From: Vicia villosa
Lineage: Eukaryota > Streptophyta > Magnoliopsida > Fabales > Fabaceae
Length of the DNA: 64,000 nucleotides
Reading direction: 5' to 3'
NCBI RefSeq assembly: GCF_029867415.1
Contig: NC_081184.1
Location: forward strand, 77,102,364 to 77,166,363
The notes under the pieces are model-generated. The model had not been told where the DNA came from. It made no database searches and saw only the letters and a list, made by a program, of their open reading frames with translations. Shown piece by piece: positions 57,257 through 64,000 of this stretch (its first letter is position 1; each line of letters opens with the position of its first letter). A program made the position numbers and the translations under genes.

Positions 57257-59912
57257 TGTCATACCCCAAAATTTACCCGATAAAACTTGCATCTGCCAAT
57301 TTATTAAGGGCATTAAAAATTAGGAGCCATAGGGTTTAATATATCTATTATTAAACTCACTCTCTTATAAAATTCCCGTATAGATTGGTTTAAAATAAAT
57401 GGAGGTGTGAATAGCGAATATTGGAGATCCAATTCGTTTGGGCCCAATTATTTCTCATTCATTTTAATTAATAAGGTTTTTTTAATAATTTTTTTATTAT
57501 GGGTTTAAATAGATACTATTATTAAAAAAAAAGGGGGGAGGGGTATATTCAAAATAGGGGAGGTGATAAACCCAATTGGGCCCGAGCCCACACAAAAAAA
57601 AATGATGATGATGTTTGTTTGTCTTGGTCAAAAAATATATATGCTAATCATCTCTTAAGTTTATTATTATTATTATTGAGCCTGATTAAGTATATTAATT
57701 ATTAGCATTATCATTGGGTTTATTAAGGGTATATAATTAGCTAACCAAATTTATTCTGCTGATTAATTGATTAAATAATTAAATAAGTAAAGCAAAATTG
57801 TTAGTTTTTTTGGGTTATTGGATTGATGATTGGGCCGAAAAGAAAACAAAAGTTATGGGCCGGATTCGCTGGGCCACGTGTGAACCACTGGACCGGGTCA
57901 GAACCGACCCGGGTCCTGCTCATCTCCCCTAACCTCCAGCCAAACCCTAGTTCCATCTCTGCGCAGCCGCTGCAACCACCATGATGGAAACCCTAAATCA
58001 ACAACCCAAGCCCAAGATTGAATCAAATCTAAACCAAATAACATAATCAATCATAACTTAACCAAATCGTTTTTATTAAAGATTCAAATCATTACAAGTT
58101 AGAGAGGAGAATCGAATCAAGATCATATAACAAATCTCTGAATTAACTACAAATTGAGATCTCTAATTTACTAATTGAATCTAATCTTATAATTCCTAAA
58201 ACAAAACTAAACCTAAGTATAAAAGAAAAAGAAGAAACAGAGGGGAAGGGTTTTTTTTTGGGTGAGAACGTTGTTCTTGAGCCGCCGCGACCTTTGAATC
58301 CAGAACTCAAAGCTTCATCTTCGTCTTCACCTGCAAAGAAGAGAGAAACGGATTAGGGAGGGAGCATACACGTTCAGAAAATCAAGAATAAAGGTAACCA
58401 TAATCGCATAGCTTTTAATTTGATGCTTCAAATCTTGTTTGTATGAGGGTTTTGGATTGCTTTGGATATGAATTTGGAATTAGGGTTCGGTTAGGGCTCT
58501 TGATCCACTTAAAACTGAGGGTTCTGGGTTGAAGGTGATGAGGATTAGGGTCGGGGAGGATGAAGATCATAAGATCTTCATGGGTTTTTCTGGGCTGAGG
58601 TGGTGGTTGGGGGTGGATGTTACGGTGGTATGGGGTGGCTGCCTGGGTTTTCGGTTGAAGATGAAAGGGAGAGATGAGAGAACGAAAGAGAGAGGGATCA
58701 AGAAGAGAGAGAAAGAAAGTGAGGAAATGAGTGATAGAGAGAGGTAGGGACCAAGGGTATTTTTCTTGGGGCCGTTGGATTAAAGCCATGTGGCTTCACG
58801 ATAGCCACACGGTTGGCGTACCGAACATGATTCGGTGCTTCTTCTTAATCATACGCCTTCAAACTAAAACACATGCAGGTCGCACGATCTAGATCAGACC
58901 ACCCTGATATTGCTCACACACCAAAACCCATGCACCCTCACCACACACAATCGCTCGGGTCCAAGAGTCAATTGGGCTTGGCCTGTAGCGCTTTTAACAC
59001 CCCCCAGGTTTACTACCTTAATGCAACATACACCCCTGCAATAAAAAAATATAATAATATTAATTAATTAATTTTGTAATTTTCTAATTATTGAATTGTT
59101 TGTTATTTTGATAATTTAATTTAATTTTCTCCTCGAACCGACTATACCTATTAGTCGCAAGTAGACGAGAAAAAATTTTCATTTAATTAATTTGTTTATT
59201 AATAATTCAAATAACTCTCGAGTAATTCTCTCCTCGAACCGACTAAATCTATTAGTCGCATTAGACGAGAGATAAAAAATACGTGAAATAAAAAATACAT
59301 AAAATAAAAAATACATTTCAATTTGCTGCCCGCGACGATCAATCTATCGATCTGAGTAACCAGCAATGCCCCATAATCCGTTAGCTATACTGATCAAATC
59401 TATTGATCATCGCATCTAACGGTAACAATCAAATCAGGGTTGTACGCCCAAACGAACATTCAAAACGCACTAAACCACGACACTACGGATTTTTATCCTA
59501 GGCAATTCAAAATGCCTTTCAAATCAAATTCAAAACTACGACAGACAATCCAAAAAGCCTTCAAACACTTCCACAATCAATTCAAACTCAAAGGCGTACA
59601 ACCCTGTGCCCGAACTACGTTGACTCTGATTCTCCATAAGGAGATACGTAGGCACTTGGATAACCAAGGCGAGTCCCCTTCCTTAAAATCTCAATTTTTC
59701 CCCTATTCACTTCCTTAGCTATAAACCTCAATTTTAGCCATAAACCTTTATCTTTAGATACAAACCTTAGGAAAGGGTTGAGGGTGCCTAATACCTTCCC
59801 TCGACCTAATTATAATGACTTACCCCGATCTCTTAACTGCGTAGGGTTTCCTATTCGCCCTTCAGAATAGGTGGCGACTCTAAAAGTCTAATTTTTAGGG
59901 CAGGTTGCTACA
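57257..59912 (+). mobile_element. Ogre 5' LTR (2656 bp)
   Basis: It starts TGTCATACCCCAAAATTTAC and ends GGGCAGGTTGCTACA. The downstream primer site identifies it as a 5' LTR. Near the end are GGAGATACGTAGGCACTTGG and ACCTTCCCTCGACC, hallmark words of this LTR type. ORFs on both strands near 58415-58790 are low-complexity and not genes. A pair of CTCCTCGAACCGACTA segments lies at about 59130 and 59230. Confidence 0.88.
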
Positions 59913-59932
59913 GCTGGCGACTCTGCTGGGGA
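59913..59932 (+). other. Primer-binding site of the Ogre element (tRNA-Arg type)
   Basis: TGGCGACTCTGCTGGGGA, two bases after the LTR. It is the primer site I associate with Ogre elements, complementary to a tRNA-Arg 3' end. Confidence 0.8.
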
Positions 59933-60768
59933 TTAATCATTAATGGTGAATTATTATGCTCCTAAGGCTTGGCAGGGTTTAGGTTTGGCAAATTATTTAG
60001 GTTTGTGGCTAGCTATTAGGGTTTGGCTAATTCGCCATTTTTAGGGTTTGATTTAGGGTTATGTTTTTAAAAAATATATATATATTTAATTTTCGTTTTA
60101 TTTATTTAATTTTTATTATTATTTGCCTAAATATTAATTGCTTATGTTAATATATTTGCCTTAAATGTTTAAATGTATATTAATATATTTGCACTGCTGG
60201 GATTATAAAACTGTTGTTAAACCTAAGCGTGGGAATTATAATAATGACCAGAGGGGAATTACATCGCCTACGAGTCTTATTATAATTCCACTCAGAGTGG
60301 GTTAAGTATTCGGAAAGGTCTGATACGAGGCTCGACCTTGTTGAGGGCTGGACTGGGTATTTAGCTGATCTCTCTGGGAACCAACCCCTAAAATTCGAAC
60401 CTCATGGACCAATGAGTTGTTCCAAAATCCAAAGAGACAAAAAGTCTCGGCGGCTACGAACAATCCCATGAGACCTTCTAGAACATTCCCATGGGAAGGG
60501 TAGGCTCCCGAGCCGTTACGTCGAACCTATGAACCTAGGGCTTATGTGCTTTTGTGTTTAACTGTATTTTTTATATATCTCATATAATTGTGGCATTCAT
60601 CATGCATCATGTGCATTCTTGCATCGTGTCTTATCCAAAAAATAATATGAAAAAAGGAGTTATTATATTTAATCAATGTAGATAAGGCATAAACACGAAT
60701 AAAGCATATCATTCATGGCATGCATATCATTTTCATGGCATTGAAAGAAGATTTCTCTTTTACCTTCA
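59933..60768 (+). mobile_element. Ogre 5' leader, truncated
   Basis: Non-coding leader with GAATTATAATAATGACC, GGCTGGACTGGGTATTTAGC and CCCGAGCCGTTACG. A pyrimidine-rich TTTCTCTTTTACCTTCAG at about 60752-60769 would suit a splice acceptor. ORF1, gag and pol are missing; a LINE piece follows directly. Confidence 0.6.
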
Positions 60769-60951
60769 GAGCAAGAGACCATTCCTTTTATAGATGACGA
60801 AAGCATGAACAATATCATTACTAGGCTGCCGTCGGTGGGAGAGATCACTGCTGCAGTTTTCTATCTTAACAAGGATAGTGCTCCGGGTCCAGACGGGTTT
60901 GGGGCAGTTTTCTATCAAACTTATTGGGATATCATAAAGGAGGATGTTTCG
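60769..60951 (+). pseudogene. LINE (L1-type) reverse transcriptase fragment
   Basis: Sixty-one open codons with LPSVGEITAAVFYLNKDSAPGPDG and FGAVFYQTYWDIIKEDV (read in two parts). This is the N-terminal part of non-LTR reverse transcriptase, with the diagnostic APGPDG. It has no stops. It is cut on the right by an Ogre-like LTR at 60952 and joins Ogre leader on the left, so it is a scrap or was the right-hand target. Confidence 0.8.
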
Positions 60952-62609
60952 TGTAATACGATGAACTGACTTTTATATCGAAATGTCGCGGTTAAGCATG
61001 AGTCGCCACCGACTTTTATTTTATCCAAACAAGTTAGAAAGGCTAAAAGAAACAGGAAAAAACCTTTTAAAAGAAAACGGGTTCGGGGGGTAATTTATGC
61101 AAAGGGAAGGTGTAAGGCACCCTTTGCATCCATGGTTTTCCATGGGCTCTTAATTGCTTTGCTCGTTTTGAAAAGAAATGTAGAAGAAGAGACAAGGACT
61201 TTAGCTCGTAAATGAGCGTAGCCTTGAAAATGTTTAGGAAAAATATTTAAACCAGAGCATGCAATTAAGGGCAAATTACCTTGATAGTTGATAAAAAGGG
61301 ATTCTTTTAGCCTTCAGGGTGAAAGGGTCTATCCATGCCATAAGAGGGCAGGAAGCCTTTCATTTGGAGGTTGAAGGGTCATCGCATTATCGTTCGCCAT
61401 AAGACTGACCCATGCCATAGAGAGGCAGGTAGTCTAAGGGAAGGATCAGAATAGCCTTTTTTGTAGGCAGCCAGAGGATACCTCAGCCTTTTCGTAGGCA
61501 ACTTCCGAGGGTCAAGATCATGTGTATCGAAGGCAGCATCATTAGGGACCATGATCTTTAATCGAGGCAACATGGCTGAGGTATCCTCGTATTCGAGGGA
61601 CTGGCTATTCTGAACAAAAACACAAGGCAACAGGCAACAAGAGGGGTACCATAAAAGGTGCGTGGGTGCAACAATCACGTGATTATGTTCATTTACGTTA
61701 TCTCGTAAAATTACGTGATGCTAATTCAATTAATAAGTTGCACTCCCTAGAATTACTAATCACGCAGTTTAATATAAACAGTAATAACGGGGAAGGGAAA
61801 TTGTAACCAGCGGAGGAGAGGGGAATTAAAACCAGCGGGATATAATTAAAAAATAAAACAGAAAATATTAAAGTTAGGGTTTAGGTTTACCAATACTCGT
61901 AGCTTTGGCAATTGACAAACCCTGAAGATTTGGAAAAGAAAGAATAAACAAAGAAGGGTGAGTGCATTATCGGTTCGGAGGCAAACGAAATTAACCCTAA
62001 AGTAAAAAGATAAAGAATTTAAGAATGAATAAATAAATGAAAGATACTTAGCTTTGCATTTGATCTGATATGGTTGGCGGACGGAGGAAGCCTCGGAGGT
62101 AACCCTGAAAAATGGCAAAGGCAGAAAAGAAACAGAAGTGAGTGCAAGAAGAGTCCATCGAATTTTGAGGTTAACCTTAATAACAATTTTATAAGGTAAA
62201 CAAGTATTTAAATAAAATAATAAAATCGAGACTTAGCTTCGTAATAGGCGAGGCGCATAGTCGGAAGATGTCTGATAATAAACCCTGAAAAGAAAATATA
62301 CAAAGAGGTATTTTTAGTGTAGGAATGACTCGTAAACTCTGGTTAACAGAATAAAGAATTAATTGAAATAATACCAAAATTACGGAGAAAAAATCGAGAA
62401 TTCGATTAAAAATATCAACTAAATAATTACTGGATATAATCCTAATTATTTAAATGATAAAAATATTTTTTTGAAAGTAATATAGAATAATAATAAAAAT
62501 AACAATGAAGAGTACAATATGAAAACTCGAACTCTCGATAAAATAAATAATTATAATTTGTTATAAAATAAAGGTTATATATAAAAAGTGAAAGTAATCA
62601 AATAGTTAA

Positions 62610-62667
<58 letters not shown>

Positions 62668-64000
62668 TAAAAAAATAAAAAAAATAAAAAAATAAAAGAA
62701 AATAAATGAAAAAACATTTATATAACAAAAATAAGAAAAAGGACTTAGCTGGTATTGAGTGTGGTAGGATTTGTGAGGACCATGGTGTATCCTCGCCACC
62801 AGGAGCGTTGGATCTGGCGCTGAGATAATCCTGAGGCTGATGATGAAAGCGCATGGTGAGGACTGGCTGGCATGGCGTACACGATCCAAGAGCAATTTAG
62901 AACAATAAAGTGTTAAAATACACGGTCCTGCCAGAGATCTAAACAGAATGCTTAGGGTCATTGGCAACACACACTACCACCCAAGCCGCGCGACACATGT
63001 GTTAGTGTAGTGAGTTGAATAATACATATAAAAAAACTTCGTTTAATGAAAATTTTAAACAGAACCAGTTACGCGCCCAGGAGTCCTTCTTCTTCAACCT
63101 GGTTTTTCTGAAAATAGGCAACGCTTTTCCCTACGGTTTTTACCCGTAGCCATAGCCCTGCAATAATAAACTCAGCAAATAACAACAATAAATTCCATCT
63201 AAGACTATGGTTCACCTTGTTTTGGCCTCCTGGATTCAATGGTGGTGTCTATTTGTTCTGATTTCACCTAAAACACAAACCCCTAAATCGAATCTTAAAA
63301 AACCTAACAATGGCACTTTATTCATCCTGCATCTAGAACACGATTAAATTATCCAGGAATATCAAACAACTTCTCACGGTTATGAATATGTAAACGAAAC
63401 ATGCTTATGATGCTTATATAGTCGAAATCGAATTTAAAAGGAAATCCCAAACCGTGAGCCTTAATGCAGTGATTCTGGATGCTTTGATCAATGGAGATGA
63501 CGGGTTCTGCTTCAGAAAGTCACGAGGAACGGATTGGTAACCTTGGAATGACCTGAATCGATTGAATTCTTGATCTGCAAATCTCTTGAAAGCTTCAAAT
63601 TTTTTCCTTTGCGTGAGGTTCTTGAGGCAGTTCCAAAACGTGTCCCCTTGGTCTGCAACTGTTTTTGTTTTTATATTAGACAAATTAGGTCAACAAAACA
63701 ATAACAAATCTTGATGAATCCAGGAGATTGGTATTTTGATTGATCATGGCCTTAAATATTTCTAATTTTGATAAATTTCAATCTTTCTTATTCCAATCTT
63801 TTTGGCACGAGTTTTGTATCAAATATGAAGCATTATGGTGATTGATTGAAATTGGAATAAGATCCTTAATGGAATATTTGAATTTTCTATGATTTTTAAT
63901 AAATTAATATCACTTTTACATGATTATAAATTCATATAAAATCATATAAAAACTCAAAAATTCGTGGAAAATAAATTTGGGCCTTGGATAACTTGAGGAT
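60952..64000 (-). mobile_element. Ogre-like LTR, minus strand, runs off the window
   Basis: The left end TGTAATACGATGAACTGAC, followed by TGTCGCGGTTAAGCATGAGTCGCC, parallels the solo LTR end at 54333. Degenerate repeats with CATCGAGG / CCATGCCATAAGAGGCAGG lie at 61320-61620. The LTR start (expected GGTATGACA in this orientation) is not reached by 64000. Confidence 0.78.
62609..62664. repeat. (AAT)n microsatellite
   Basis: About 18 uninterrupted AAT units within the LTR, followed by A-rich sequence. Confidence 0.95.

Noticed and set aside
58415..58789. 124-codon Pro/Ser-rich ORF and its plus-strand counterpart
   Set aside because: Inside the Ogre LTR, low complexity, no recognisable domain.
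62575..62970. ORFs with long Tyr or Leu runs
   Set aside because: Made by the (AAT)n tract in an LTR.

Overview
This window is intergenic chromatin from a large plant genome, most likely a legume of the pea/vetch/lentil tribe (Fabeae). The evidence is several LTRs with the look of the Ogre (Ty3/gypsy, Tat) family, one with a tRNA-Arg-type primer site, together with a SIRE/Maximus-type Ty1/copia element and chromodomain gypsy elements. I found no host housekeeping gene, rRNA, tRNA or CRISPR array. Almost every recognisable base belongs to a retrotransposon or its remains.

Layout. 1-3988 is the 3' part of an Ogre-like LTR (+). It cuts the 3' half of a second, Tat-like gypsy element (3989-10240, +). 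That element carries two antisense extra genes: a truncated one at 3989-4281 and a five-exon plant-mobile-domain-like gene at 4984-8854. It ends in a polypurine tract and a 954-bp LTR. A LINE endonuclease remnant follows (10241-10832), then degenerate sequence. Copia element A (12664-22620, -, TSD TTAGT) is split by copia element C (17092-22150, -). 22626-27051 is AT-rich, with a possible hAT MITE, an Ogre LTR tail, a chromovirus LTR remnant and (AT)n tracts. Copia element B (27057-31287, +, TSD GTAAT) is a sister of A with ruined coding regions but nearly identical LTRs.

32628-56959 is a set of nested insertions. The oldest element is chromovirus-type gypsy E (+). Gypsy D (33922-52963, -, TSD GTTGG) sits in the 5' LTR of E. 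A segment of D's 3' LTR was then tandemly duplicated, and SIRE-type copia S (35364-45069, -, TSD AATGC) inserted at the duplication junction. S has two 1271-bp LTRs that look identical, an intact gag, an intact pol and an extra ORF, so it is the youngest and possibly still competent element. The gag of E is also split by an Ogre-like solo LTR (54333-56614, -) and cut off by a SIRE-type LTR fragment (56960-57256). An Ogre 5' LTR with its primer-binding site (57257-59932, +) follows, then leader, a LINE reverse-transcriptase scrap (60769-60951), and an inverted Ogre-like LTR that runs off the window.

The points most worth following up are: the antisense five-exon gene inside a retrotransposon, whose splice model restores frame exactly; a shared upstream layout (TGACGT box, TATA, ATG at about 110-125 nt) on three extra ORFs from two retrotransposon lineages; an array of eleven 13-15-nt palindromes in the leader of copia family A/B; a PBS-like 9-mer inside Ogre LTR ends; and hairpin-motif clusters in the chromovirus LTRs. 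Coordinates come from reading the sequence by eye. LTR ends with matching TSDs are firm; ends of decayed pieces are approximate.
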